From Chiua virens (lineage: Eukaryota > Basidiomycota > Agaricomycetes > Boletales > Boletaceae): DNA of 64,000 bases. The notes beneath the pieces are model-generated. The model saw only the letters and a program-made list of their open reading frames with translations. It was not told the DNA's origin and did no database searches. A program made the position numbers and the translations under genes. Location of the stretch: contig JAHNUO010000010.1 of assembly GCA_019787685.1 (NCBI GenBank), positions 310,001 to 374,000 of the forward strand, read 5' to 3'. How positions within the stretch are numbered: the first letter of the stretch is position 1; each line of letters begins with the position of its first letter. This document shows, in pieces, positions 35,001-46,162 of this stretch.

Positions 35001-36145
35001 ACTCCCGTCGCTGCATTACGCGTCAATGGTGCACAGATGAATGGCGAGCCTGAGTGTGCGGGTAGAGCTCGTGAGGATCTGGGTTTGGGCCTTTGCTTGG
35101 GCTTCTTCCCCACTTGCCCCTTAGATCCGGATTGCGAATGTATTCCATCTGCGTCATCGATCATGTCAGTGATGGCGGTAAAGTTCCAGCAAGATGTAGG
35201 TTACTGGAGTTGGAGGAGGCACAGCGTTGCGACTTGGCCTTTGATTTTGAAGAGGTCGATCCCTCGGGACGACCCGGCGCGCGTCGCGGGGGACCTATAT
35301 AGAGTTCTGGAAAGTCGGTTGAACGAGTGAGAGTTTGTTGGGCCTGGTGAGATGGAAGAGGATAAGGGGGATGTAATATGGGCTTTGGCACGCGCTTCGT
35401 CTATTACGAAAAAGTGATGATATTAAAATAGGATACTGGAAAGGAAACGAGCATACCTCTCGAAGTGCACATACGACCTCTAGTGCTGGCGAAGAGTTCG
35501 GGATGATCGTACCAGTCACGAGAACAGCCGTCGAATCATCCGACTCTAGAGCCCACGACATCAGTCCCAGAGCAACTGCCACACCACGAGGCGAGTCGGC
35601 ACGTTGCGATGGGTTCGCCAGGCCTGTAGGCATCGGCTGAGATTCCAAGGGGTCGAGGATGTAGAGAGAAAAATCCCGTGTAGGGTCCTGGAGGAGTTCT
35701 GGACTAGTATCACTGTAATAAACTTCCTGGAGGAAAGGATGCCACGGTGAACGCTCACCTAGAGTCACAGATCACGGCGAGGCATGCCTTGAGTGAGGCT
35801 CGTGCATACGAAAATTCACCTGGAGTGGACTGTGTCGTGGTCTCGTTACATTTGATGACTGGAACTTGTGACGACGACTTGGCTAAGATGTATTGTGGGT
35901 TGCTGTTGACTGTGTACAACACACGGACTGTACCCAGAGATTTAGTAGTGGACGAGACCTGAGTTAATACGTACGAAAGACCTGTAATGTTGTCGCCTCC
36001 ATTGCACAGTGATCAGAGTATTTTCAATCCAAGGTTGTCCACGCCGAGAGCAGACATATCGATAGTAAACGCGGCTGTCACACATGTGACAGGACGCGTT
36101 AAGTGTCACGTTGACTTGCAAAAGGACACCGTTCGACGCTGCCAT
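32023..36145 (-). CDS. SPT21/Ams2-like N-terminal-domain transcription regulator
   Basis: Multi-exon gene. Supported exons: 35927-35759, 35703-35457, 35400-35205, 35148-34605, one from 34555 to about 34110, one to about 33860, and a last one ending at 32023. The N-terminal domain reads VRVLYTVNSNPQYILAKSS, then SYARASLKACLAVICDSSPE, then RDFSLYILDPLE and VALGLMSWALES; this is the signature of the Ams2/SPT21 N-terminal domain (regulators of histone-gene transcription, nuclear). The rest is low-complexity, proline/serine-rich and basic patches, ending in an acidic stretch with repeated AWLTDS-like units and a final helix. No GATA finger was found. The first two short exons (36145-36130, 35996-35982, starting MAASNG) fit by phase but are weak; exon borders near 34110 are uncertain. 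Confidence 0.7.
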
Positions 36146-36317
36146 GTTATCAGCCTCGGGCAACCCATCCGACGTGGAATCGACCAACGGGACAGTGCTG
36201 AGGGAGAGAGAGGTCGCTCACGAGTTTATGGCCCTCGTCACTCCTGAGATCAGAGACGTGACACTTTCAGGCGAGTAGTCCGGACGAGGCAGCACTGCCA
36301 GATTCCATGTACAGTAG

Positions 36318-36836
36318 ACTTTCTCATAATGCATGTGGTAATGATGCATAAATCTCATCTTGCATGGACTTTTGTGTTCCACCACAGTGGAGTGCAGGAG
36401 TTATGCAAAATTTTGCATAAGTAATACTGCATCACATCAGGACCCAAAATATGCAGTATGACATGCTCATTTTGCACTGTACTAGATAGTTGGAATGAAG
36501 AGTCTCAGTCATGGCAGCCTCCATTGCTGGAACTTGCATCTGGGGAATGATGCCCAGTGAGAAGTGATGATATGGGATTGTATGCCAGTGTGGGTAAATG
36601 TAGGCCATAGCTTGACATATTGTATGTTTGAATAGGAAATGGATGTGACCATAGGTTCTACATCTATGAGCCTGTATGTACACCGCCATCCAACTATATT
36701 CATAGCTCTCATAGGTTTGCATAGCACTGGATCCAACTCAAAATCATCTACCTCATTCTATGTCAATGTAGTGGTTTCAATGAGCAAGCACATGCATACA
36801 CTCATGCAATTCTATGTGCAGCTAGCAGTCGAGGGT
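36318..36836. mobile_element. CpG-poor insertion splitting the flippase remnant
   Basis: About 520 bp between two copies of the SPDEAAL-coding segment (left copy 36259-36317, right copy about 36838-36900, each starting GACACTTTCAGGCGAG). It is AT-rich with very few CG dinucleotides, unlike both flanks, and rich in TGCAT words. The duplicated flank is far longer than a normal target duplication, so this may be an insertion at a tandem-duplication junction. No coding sequence or clear TIR is seen. Confidence 0.45.
36401..36420. repeat. 20-bp perfect palindrome
   Basis: TTATGCAAAATTTTGCATAA is perfectly self-complementary and lies inside the CpG-poor insertion. It may be a relic of a terminal or internal repeat of that element; no function is claimed. 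Confidence 0.6.
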
Positions 36837-39050
36837 AAGACACTTTCAGGCGAGCAGTCCGTCCGAGGCAGCGCTCGTGGCGGGTGCCGATTCCATGTAC
36901 GTCAATTATCTATTTTGTTCTTTCTTCCCTGATTCACGGGTTAATCGCTGCAGACTCGAAAACCCAAGCCTATGTTCGTCAATATTCAAGGGCAGTCAGT
37001 CGAATCCGAAATCTTGAATGTGTCAACTCGACGCGAGAACGCATGTCGACGATCGTACGTGCACCAGACGGCAAGATCAAATTGTAAAGGGTCATTCTCG
37101 AACGGTTGGGCAAACATCAACTGTTCACGGAAAAGACCCTTTCGCACCTCGAGGTCCGTCCCACGTGCTTACCTTTTTCGCGTATTTCTAATGATATGGA
37201 TAGCATTATGCCTCTGATGGCCTATGCGCTCTTTGAATCGCCTACCGTGACGTCCCTTCCCCGAATACATTCAACGGGCGACCATCTACACACAAGCCGC
37301 CGCAACCGTCAACGGACGTGGTGAAGTACTCGATCAAGCTGCCAAACTTATCGAAAAAGACATGTTTTTACTCGGGGCGACGGCGATCGAAGACAAGCTT
37401 CAGGAAGCCGTGCCGGACACGACTCACACATTGCAAATGGCTGGGATCAAGATTTGGGTGTTGACCGGGGACCGGCAGGAGACAGCGATCAACGTCGGGA
37501 TGAACTGTCGGTTGATTGGGGAGAGTACGAGTTTGATGATTGTGAACGAAGAGACGGCGCATGTGACAACGGAGTTTGTCTCGAAATGGCTGAGCGCGCT
37601 CAAGAACCAGCGGAGCAGTGGGGAACAGGAAGACCTAGCGTTGATTATTGGTGAGTGGTAGCGTGTGCACTCAACAGAGAGACGAACTCACGGCACGTTA
37701 GACGGCAAGAGTTTGACCTTTGCACTCGAAAAGGGGGTGCCTCAAGTCGTTTCGGAGTTGGCGCTGTTGTGTAAAACGGACATTCGCTGTACGTCGCATG
37801 TAGATGGGTCTGTTGGTACTGACCTGCATAATGCTCGGTAGGTCGCGTGTCGCCGTTGCAAAAGCCGCTCGTGGTCAAGCTCGTCGAGAAGAACCAAAAC
37901 TCGATCTTGCTCGCGATTGGGGATGGCGCGAGTGACGTGAGCATGATCCAGGCGTCGAGGTGAGTTTGAGATCCTCCGCGGATTGGTCGAAATGCTGAAT
38001 GGTGATGGTTTAGGGTCTCCAAGCGGCGCGTTCAGCCGACATTGCCATCTCGCAATTCCGATATCTCAAATGGTTGCTCGTGCATTTGTCCAAGCTCACT
38101 CTATGTAAGTTGATCCCAACTTTGGTCTCTATCGTCTCTTTGATCCGAGAAATGAGTTTTCAATGATTCTCTTGGGCCCCATAGTACTCCTTTTCAACAA
38201 CGTTTCGGGGCAGATCGGCTGCAAACCCTGGACAATCTCGTTTTACAACGTTATATTTACCTTTCTTCCACCGCTCGTGATCGTAATATTCGATCAATTG
38301 GTGTCGGCACGGATATTGGATCGGTATCCTCAGTTGTACTCGCTTGGACAACGAAACATGTTTTTCACCAAGACGGCATTTTGGCTCGGGAACGCGTCAT
38401 ATCAGTCTGGTGCGTCGTGTTCGTGAGCAGAAGCGCAATAATGTGATCTATAGATTCTGTTGACTTCTCAGTCATCCTATTCTGGGGTGACTTGAATCAG
38501 GCGATGAGGTTGGATTCGGGGCATTGGATTTGGGGCACGGCGTTGTATCTGACAGTCTTGTCGACCGTGCTCGGCGAGGCGGCGTTTATGTCTGCATTTA
38601 TTTCGAGAGGAATGCCGCTCTCTGACGATATCACAAGCTTGTGGACAAAGTACACCGTCGCTGCCATCCCCGGTTCGTTCGTGTTCACGATGCTCTTTCT
38701 CCCGCTCTATGCCCGGATCGCTCGGTGTTTCGACCGAGTACTATGGACTTGACCCGCGTCTGTGGACGGACGCCGTGTTTTCTGTCATGCTGTTACTCTT
38801 ACCTGTCGTCTGCCTCGTGCGTGACGTCGCCTGGAAGTACTACCACCGGACGTACGCATCATGGTCATGCCACGTCACGGAAGAACTTCAAAAGTACAAC
38901 ATCCGGATTACAGACCGCGTCAGAGCAGTTCCAAAGGGCGATCAAAAAGGTGCGGGCGGTGTAACGGACGAGACGGAACCGCAGATTTGCGTTCAGTCAG
39001 ACGGAAGGTGGCGGTCAGCAGTTGGATCAGACGCGGGTGATCCGGGCCTA

Positions 39051-40124
39051 TGATACGAGTGTCGGGGTATTAGAGTGCTTTTCGTTTTCTTTTTTTTTCG
39101 TTGGACTTGTAATACTTATCTTGGTTTCCTTCGGTTCGGGGACTCGCCGTTAATACATACCCATCTTGTATAACCTTGCATCCCACCTCAAAAGACGATG
39201 ATGAATGGTACATTTACCCATGTGAACAACAGGAGCCTGTCTTGACACTATGAACCGACATGTCGATGCCTGCTTTACTTGAAACATTTCATTTCCCCCT
39301 TGAACCTATTTGTTCTCCGCGGTTCATGTCCCGTTCCTTACTGGACTTTCCAAACTGCACTCGGTCCTCGAGGTTCTCCAAGAATGTTGGGCCTGAAGGA
39401 GATGAGCGTCGCCTGTAAAGGTCGTTGAGAATCATGAACTTGGTCTGTCCCCGAAGAAAGTCTTGGTACTCTCTGCATCAAGACCAGATGCATAGTCGTG
39501 ATTGGTCGTAGCAAACCCACGTGCGCGACACCCTCAAGACCTGGATATGGCAGCTCGACGGGTGCGTACGAGAATATCCCTGGGGCGTTCGTGGGGTCCC
39601 GAGCGGGAACGACTATCGATCTCGCTTGAGCAAGGATGGCGATTCGTCAGCATCATCAGGTACTCACTACAAATGCACATACCGGAACAGCAGGACGGGA
39701 TCTCATTAGTCGTGAACTCGATAGGATCATCAGAGGTTGGTGATAGAACGTACGAGTGGCTTTCTCGAAATGCTTTTCGTCTAGAAAGGCAGGGTGGACG
39801 ACCACACCTATGGGTGGCACGCAGTTGTTCTGCCTCCTTGTCACATTGTTCGTGGGAGTAGAGACGGAGAGAGATATCTGCAGGTTGAGCAGAAAACCAT
39901 CGTCGAGGACATGGTATAGATTTTGGCTAGCGCTGACAACAGATACTCTTGTCCTCCGGAGGGTCATGAGCTTCATTTGTTGTGATCGTTGCCGTCGTGT
40001 CCCCACCTTCGTCTTCGTTGCGATAAAGAAATAATGGTGGTGATGGTGAATAGACATGGGACGATGTGCAACATGGCATATATCACAAGAATATCTACGT
40101 CGGTCACAGCAGAGTGTCTACTCC
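39051..40124. other. Intergenic DNA with possible coding relics
   Basis: No intact gene. On the minus strand, broken open stretches occur (VVVHPAFLDEKHFEK around 39790; PIEFTTNEIP around 39700; VELPYPGLEGVAHVGLL around 39530). The first is faintly like the HPSFVDE region of dienelactone hydrolases, but the frames do not join and no nucleophile motif was found. I make no functional call. Confidence 0.25.
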
Positions 40125-41862
40125 TCAAACCTCGGCGGAAACGGGTAACTGCAGCCGCTCTGCACATAGTTTCGCAACGACCTTGCCGTTCAATGGTATA
40201 CTGTTCCCCTGGAACCCATCCGGGTAATTCATCTTCGGTAAGTCAGGGCTTGTGAACGTCCTAAATCCAAATCAGCACGGGCGCGATTCGAGTGACGTCA
40301 GTGCAAGCAATCCTAGCGACACAAACAACCATACGCACTTGTCATTCCAAACGCCGTAGTGCGCCATTCCTAGCGCATTTGCAGTGTACTGATAGTCGCG
40401 TGCAAACCCTTCGGGGTAGAAAAATTCGATCACCGTTGATTGTGAGGTGGGCTTCATCCACACGAGGGACGTCAGAGCGTTGCCGTGCACGCCCATCATG
40501 ATCTATTCCCCCAATAAAATAAACCAACTTATCTCGGTGTGTAGCTGTGGACTCACCGTCGTCCGTGCCGCCAGACCAAGTTGTTGAGCATGCGTGAGCT
40601 TGTCCATGCTGATGATGTTCACCTCAACTCCATGCTGATCGCGCAATTTGTACAGTTCCTCGACCAGCTTGTCGTGGTCTGCTTGGATTAGCTTCCGCCG
40701 TACCCAGTCCTGACGCGAAACGTATGTGATGACGGGTCTTGATGGCCGGTCAAGGGCCTCGTTGAACCCAGTGAATCTAGTCACAGCTTTTCGGACCACG
40801 CTCCACCAGTGGACGCTTCCTGGCAATGCAAACGCCTCGGAGGCAATCCGTTCTGTTTTTATAAAATCTTTGCCATTCATTGCGGCCGCACGATCGGTAA
40901 AAATGACGCGATCGAGAAACATGGGCCGCCCCATTTCCGCACGGTCTTGCCAATCCGCAGAGTATAGTGCAGTGATGGAGGGAAAGACAGCGCGAAGAAC
41001 CCACTGGTTCAACGAGGCATAATCTCTCCAATGGTCGGCGTCCGTGTGGACGAACCAAGCGCGGCGCGGCGCAGGGAGAGTAGAGGATCCATCGGAAGAT
41101 ATGGAAGGATCTAGTGAAGAGTATGTGCGCCAGAATCCAAAGAATAGTTCAGCAGACCAATGGTAATAATGCTTGATACTAAAAAGGAAAAATCGCAATG
41201 TGAGCGAAATTTCGCGCAGTGGCCATGGCGGACGTACAACTGTGGGGGATCGTTGACAAGCCACTGAGTTATGTGTCAGAGAGCGCATGTTCGTAGTCAA
41301 GAGCGGCGTACCGTTGTTCCGTCTATGATATCTGCACTACTCCCAAATAGTTCTTGTGCTTCGTCGGGGGAGATAACACGGAATTCGCGATCTGTTGGTA
41401 GCCGCGCTGCGACAGCGGCAGGACCGTTGGCGACATCGACACCTGTCGACGTGATTGTCTTGTGATCGGGGATGGACTCGGGATCGTCTGTGACGACGAA
41501 AACGGTCCCGTTCAGTAAATACAAGTTGTCGAATATCGTCCAGCCTTGAATGGAGGGGTAGGTAGCGAATCAAGTGGGGATACAGATAGCGCACCAGGGA
41601 CATGAGAAACAAGGACAGTGGACAGCATTTGGTTGGAGGACCATGTGACACGTGTGCGCCAACGCTCTGATTCGGTGGTTGGGGTATAAAGGTCCTGTGG
41701 AGCAGACTGAGTGTCAGCGTCATGGTTTTGGAAGACTTGTCCCGGGACAAGGCTTGAAGCACGAGATTCCCTGATCCCGAAGCTGGCCCTGGACAACCAG
41801 AGTAATGCGAGGAGTAGAAGACCGAGAAGAACAAATTCACGGGGGGCTGCAGGTTTGAGCAT
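40125..41862 (-). CDS. GT61-family glycosyltransferase, type II membrane protein
   Basis: Six exons with consistent phases: 41862-41595, 41544-41312, 41263-41238, 41178-40557, 40502-40339, 40260-40125; introns 50-78 nt; 483 codons with the stop. The N-terminus MLKPAAPREF then a Leu-rich helix is a signal anchor, so the catalytic part should face the Golgi/ER lumen. Family landmarks: HYYHWSAELFFGFWRTY, ITYVSRQ...RRKL, and GVHGNALTSLVWM followed by STVIEFFYPEGFARDY and the late ALGMAHYGVWND. This is the DUF563/GT61 layout (xylosyl- and EOGT-type GlcNAc-transferases); the sugar transferred cannot be told. A GTG-initiated extension upstream is not used: the ATG at 41862 precedes the anchor directly. 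It is divergent from PXR1, with 89 bp between starts. Confidence 0.85.
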
Positions 41863-41951
41863 TTGGCTAAGAGCTGGATGCACACATAACTATAAACAAT
41901 AGTAATATAGTCCAAGGGACATCGCCACGTCGCATCTCTACACCTTTTCAT
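41863..41951. promoter_or_regulatory. 89-bp divergent promoter between GT61 gene and PXR1
   Basis: The start codons of the two genes are only 89 bp apart. The interval is AT-rich near its middle (ACTATAAACAATAGTAATATAG) with no obvious TATAAA for either side. Shared control is inferred from the spacing. Confidence 0.5.
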
Positions 41952-43389
41952 ATGGGTCTTGCAGGCCGCAAACAAAAGCAACGCATTCCAGCAGACCCAC
42001 GCAATCTAAGCTGGGCTGATGGTAAGCTCTTACCCGGTGTCATCAACATCCACGCTCAGAGTTGCCTTTTTGCCTTACAGATGCCTCTCGTTTTGGCCTC
42101 TCTTATCTCTCCAAGTTTGGATGGGATACATCCAAAGGTCTCGGATCCTCGGGTGATGGAATGAAAACGCATCTCAAAGTCCAGCAAAAGCTCGATATGA
42201 TGGGTGTCGGCGCACAACATCAACGAGATCCGCACGGGACGGCGTGGAAGCAAAATAAGGATTTTGAGGCTTTATTAAAAAGGCTGAACGAAAGCGCTGT
42301 GGATGATAAGGGAGATGTCGGTGGGGACGTAGAAAGGCTGGGCAAGGAAGAGCGTGAGGGGGCGGCAGACGACGAGGTGGAAGGTGCACAGAACGACGAG
42401 AGAAAGGTGAAAGACGATTCGCCTCTGACGACCAAGAAACGAAAACCCAAGGACAAAGACGATACGGATGCTAAGAAAACGAAGAAACGGAAAAGGCAGA
42501 AGGAGAATTCCGATTCTGATGTCGCTGCCATCCCCGACGCTGACAGTCCCACTTCCAAAGACCAATCTGTACTCTCGTTACCCGATACCATTCCCGAACC
42601 AGCACTCAAACCCCGTCCGATGGCGTAAGTACCCAACGCATTGCTTTTCATTGTATGAACCTACGTTTCTCGGTTATGACAGACACCGTGCGCGTATCCG
42701 GGCTGCAAAACGTATCGCAGGCAAATCTGCATCGGCCATCTCAGAGATTCTTGGAATTGCACCTCCACCCTCGACGCCGACCCTTGCGCTGACACCACAG
42801 CCCTCGTCCACCACAGCGTCCCAGCCTCCAGCGTCGCTCGACAACCTGACAACATCGACCAAGAGCCTCGCAGACTATTTCAAGGAAAAACTTCTTTCTC
42901 GTCCTTCCTCTTCGTCTTCCCCTGCGTCGTCGTCATCCGCTCCGTCGGGATCTGTAACACCCGGTCTTGGCGCCACCTCGTCAAATGCTTCCCCTCCCGA
43001 CGACGGCGACGAGTCCTCCGCGACGAGGTATAGGCAGTCGACTCCATATTGCGCTTCCACCGACGCACTTGCCCGACTCAGGGCCAGCTTCTAGGGATGA
43101 CGAATGCGATGCCGACAGTCACGATATAATAACAGAGAAACAACGCCGGAAAGCGGAACGCAAGGCCGAGAAACGGAGACAGCGGGAAGCGGAGGTTGCA
43201 CCTGTCGTTTCAAAAGATCGGGTGGTACCGGATGAGGGGGAAGGTGTTCAAAAGAAGTCCAAGAAGAAAAAAGAGAAAAAGCTTGAGGAACAAAAGCAAA
43301 GTGACGAGCAGGACACTTTGGTTCCAGGCGGCACCTTGTCAGAATCTGACAAAAAATCCAAAAAAGAACACAAAAAGAAACGTTCGTGA
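41952..43389 (+). CDS. PXR1: PinX1-related protein 1, G-patch protein
   Basis: Four exons: 41952-42021, 42081-42624, 42683-43027, 43095-43389; introns 58-67 nt; 418 codons with the stop. Starts MGLAGRKQKQRIPADPRNLS followed by a G-patch (SRFGLSYLSKFGWDTSKGLG) and KVQQKLDMMGVGAQHQRDPHG then AWKQNKDFE, which is diagnostic for PXR1. Later come KSLADYFKEKL, the second conserved PXR1 motif, and long lysine/glutamate tracts (residues about 330-417). PXR1 acts in the nucleolus in pre-rRNA/snoRNA processing, stimulates the helicase Prp43, and inhibits telomerase. A coding-frame start and splice phases are unambiguous. It is head-to-head with the GT61 gene. Confidence 0.93.
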
Positions 43390-44235
43390 GCAGCTAGTTC
43401 GACGTTGATGTAGTTTACGTCGCACGACAAACCTAGAGCAGCAACATTGCTCGCAGGACATCAAACTCTTTGATGCGGATACGTCCAATATACACCTATC
43501 TTGTCCGTTTCCACAACTCGGTGAAATACCTGACCAAGGTCATATAGGGCAATGCACCCACGGTGTGCTAGGAAGATTACTTCGAGGAGGAACGACTCTG
43601 AGACTTGAATGATCGTGTTTTCTGAGGGTAGAAACACACGATGGAGCTGGCTAGATTCAGATGGTACGCACCAATCATGGATAAGAGTGCCCAGCTGACT
43701 TTGACGAAGCGATGGCGGTACTGAATTCCTGGCTGTCGAGGGGCTGAGTATGCGGAGCGCTGAGCTTCGTACTTACATTATGCTCACCTACCTGACAGCC
43801 TCTTCCAGCGCACGAACAAGCGAAAATGCGGTGTCCACAATAGCCACTCCTCCCTGTCAATTGATGATCAGTTCGGGAACGGCGAGAACGAGCCAGCAAT
43901 CACCTACAAGAGCAAGAGGAGTGTCGATCACATTGCAAACACCAACTGGGTGAGTCTTGATCCACATCGTCCTGCACAGTACGTGCCAACGAGAAGCTTG
44001 AAACCAGGCCGGGGCCATCTTGGAAGTTCTGGGCGTTGGCCAAGACCTCGGTCCACTGGCTGCCACATCCCCAGCGAAACGAAGTCGCATGGAGAACGAC
44101 ATGACCACGTGTGGGGCCCAGGGCACCACTGCGACAAGAGAGGACGGAACCGCGACAACTCAAACCATGCCTATGGTGGACCGTCACAGCGTAAGTGGGT
44201 TCTTGCTAAAAGTGTCATCAGGATCTGCTAACCAG
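43390..44235. other. Intergenic DNA downstream of PXR1
   Basis: Several short ORFs on both strands, none with recognisable motifs or plausible exon partners. Part may be a decayed 5' end of the repeat-family gene that follows. Confidence 0.35.
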
Positions 44236-45206
44236 GAACCTTGTCTTGTTTCTGCCAGGACTCGGAGGTGCTCACGGTAAGAATGCAGCGTCTCGAGCAT
44301 AAGATTAACCGAGGCCCTCTGGCTGTTCTGGACCGAGTTGATGGCATACAGGACACCCTCTGTGCTCAGATCCAACCCTCACCCCAGCCTCGACTCCACC
44401 GGCTCAGCTCACAGGGCCTCCTCCAGCTGAGTCCACAAGCACTGTCTCGTGTGGGGAGGAACCAAGCCGCGCAATCGCCACTCATGCTGAGCTCAACCCC
44501 CCACCGCAACACCACTGAAGTGTGTCAGCATTCTCAGCAACCAATCCCACTCCCGAGTTCCTGAGCATCGCACATCTCGATTTCCCACACACTGAGTTCC
44601 CATTCGACATTCGACACGTCCCCGACCCACCTGCCATCCACTTTTCGAATGATATCGATCGACTCTTCCGCGAGTGGGAGTCATCGGCACTCCTCGCCAC
44701 CAACGGCCACGGTATCCCGGTCAAGCATTGGAGTCAGTTTTATAAGAAAGCGGCAGGAGCGAAGAAGACTGCATGGGACGCTCTCTAGACGAAGTGGGCT
44801 AAGTGGAAGGTGAGCTGGCACATTCGTCGAAATTGAAGCTCTTGATTTCATCCAGCAAATAGTTCATTGTCGACGATGCCTCGTTTTGGCGCCAGTTCAG
44901 TACGGAAAGGGGGAACGACTTTGTTACCAGCAAATTCTCAACAAGATCGTACAGACTCGTATCACCTCTGACATGCAAGACGCCGCCAGCGCACGTCTGT
45001 TCTTTGGCAGCCTCGACCACCCCAGCGCGAACGGCGCATATCACTACTCACGGTTGGGTAAGTCTTACATCCTGACCAAGGACAGTGCCATTTCCAAGGC
45101 ATGGCGCACATTGCTCGCCATCCAGCCCGTCATTTCTGAGCAGTGGGAAGCGCTCCGTGCCCTAAAACACGCCGTCCAACCCGAACACGGCGACCGTGAT
45201 TCCTGA
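44236..45206 (+). pseudogene. Mushroom repeat-family gene, decayed
   Basis: A helical stretch (VRMQRLEHKINRGPLAVLDRV, about 44280) leads to a proline-rich linker. It is followed by SNDIDRLFREWESSALLATN (about 44645), an FWRQFST block around 44885, then QQILNKIVQTRITSDMQDAA and GSLDHPSANGAYHYSRLGK (44920-45060), ending with AWRTLLA...QWEALR. I recall this order of motifs from a high-copy protein family of Agaricomycete genomes that behaves like a mobile or domesticated element; its function is unknown. A TAG stop near 44786 and a frameshift near 44905 break this copy. Confidence 0.5.
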
Positions 45207-45670
45207 CTCGGACCCATACACTCAACACGGACTTTGGCCATATTTTCGCTGTAGAACATCACTCCTTTCACCCACACTGTATCTATTGATCCTCGCACAT
45301 CATCCGCTCGTAGACATCAAGTTCAAGTCACTACTAATCATACGTACATTTTACTACTGCTAACCTGCTAACCTGGGTAGTAGCTCCCAGTAATCGTTAG
45401 TGTATCCCCTCGTACGGTTCTCAAATAATATTCTCGGCCGTGTGGCCCGTTCGGTGCTCGTCTCCCTGCGATTCGGAGTGCGTCGTTTCGGACTGTTCGA
45501 GGTCTGCACTCGATCGTCGATCGTCGAGCCAGACAGGTCAGATTTGGCGTGGTGGCGGTGCGCGTGGGACTGTGGCTTGGACTGGAGACGCGCACGCGAA
45601 CCCGGCGCAGTCTCACTCGATCGCCCCCTTTCCCCCCTTGCCGAGCTCCCCGTATTAATGTACTGATGTG

Positions 45671-45702
45671 TTGACCCCGCTTAGCGCTAAGCAGGGGTCA
45701 AC
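45671..45702. repeat. Near-perfect inverted repeat (hairpin)
   Basis: Arms TTGACCCCGCTTAGC and GCTAAGCAGGGGTCAA are complementary apart from one extra A. The arms end in GTTGAC/GTCAAC, the same word used by the next inverted repeat. Confidence 0.7.
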
Positions 45703-45739
45703 GCGGGCGAACGGCTAGGTCAACTGGGCCCGCGTTGAC
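45697..45739. repeat. Inverted repeat with 12-bp perfect arms
   Basis: Arms GTCAACGCGGGC (45697-45708) and GCCCGCGTTGAC (45728-45739) enclose 19 bp that contain another GGTCAAC. The left arm overlaps the hairpin at 45671-45702, making a compact series of GTCAAC boxes in alternating orientation. Confidence 0.7.
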
Positions 45740-46162
45740 TCCGGGTATACCCCCGTACGATACTCACTAGCCTCTCCGAGGGTCTGCTGAAACGCCCCCG
45801 GGTTTCTGCGGGTTGCAGTGCGCGTCGACAGGCCTGGTGATTTGCATGAGCATGAGGGCGGCGACTCCGTGCCTCGGACTCCTAACGACGGGGAAAGATA
45901 CTAACTTGGGAAGTAAATAGTCGAACGGACAGCTTGAATGTTCCCGCTCATGCGCCTCAGTTGAATCGCCTCTGTATCCAGAGTGCCGACGCCGCGGGCA
46001 TTGCCAGGAGGCACTACTCAGATCAAATGTCCAGGCAAGTCACGATCATGTTTATCGTGTTTGGGATCACGTTTCAGGGACTTCGACAAGAGCAGAGGGA
46101 AGTCTTTAAAATTGCCAGTATAAGATTCCCAAGATTCCAAATACTAAATCCCCAGGGCCACG

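Larger units (their letters stand above)
36190..39050 (+). pseudogene. P4-type ATPase (phospholipid flippase) remnant
   Basis: Only the C-terminal half of a Drs2/Neo1-class flippase is recognisable, in pieces: QASSPDEAAL (36268), a second QASSPSEAALVAGAD (36847), ERMSTIVRAPDGKIKL then a stop (about 37080), NGRGEVLDQAAKLIEKD through MAGIKIWVLTGDRQETAINVG to NQRSSGEQEDLALII (37265-37655), [13 protein letters not shown] (about 37920), the TM segments around FLPPLVIVIFDQLVSARI (38200-38400), and KYTVAAIPGSFVFTMLFLPLY (38640-38715). The phosphorylation DKTGT region and everything N-terminal are absent. Losses relative to the family include HVGVGISGVEG and GAWSYQR. Frameshifts occur near 38735 and 38925. 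Intron-like gaps survive, so it decayed from a genomic copy. Confidence 0.8.
45207..46162. other. Intergenic DNA with inverted repeats
   Basis: No gene is seen apart from short unsupported ORFs. Contains the palindrome cluster at 45671-45739 and presumably the promoter of the following protease gene. Confidence 0.45.

Noticed and set aside
41862..41883. GTG-initiated N-terminal extension of the GT61 protein
   Set aside because: Nuclear fungal genes start at ATG; the ATG at 41862 is immediately followed by the signal anchor.
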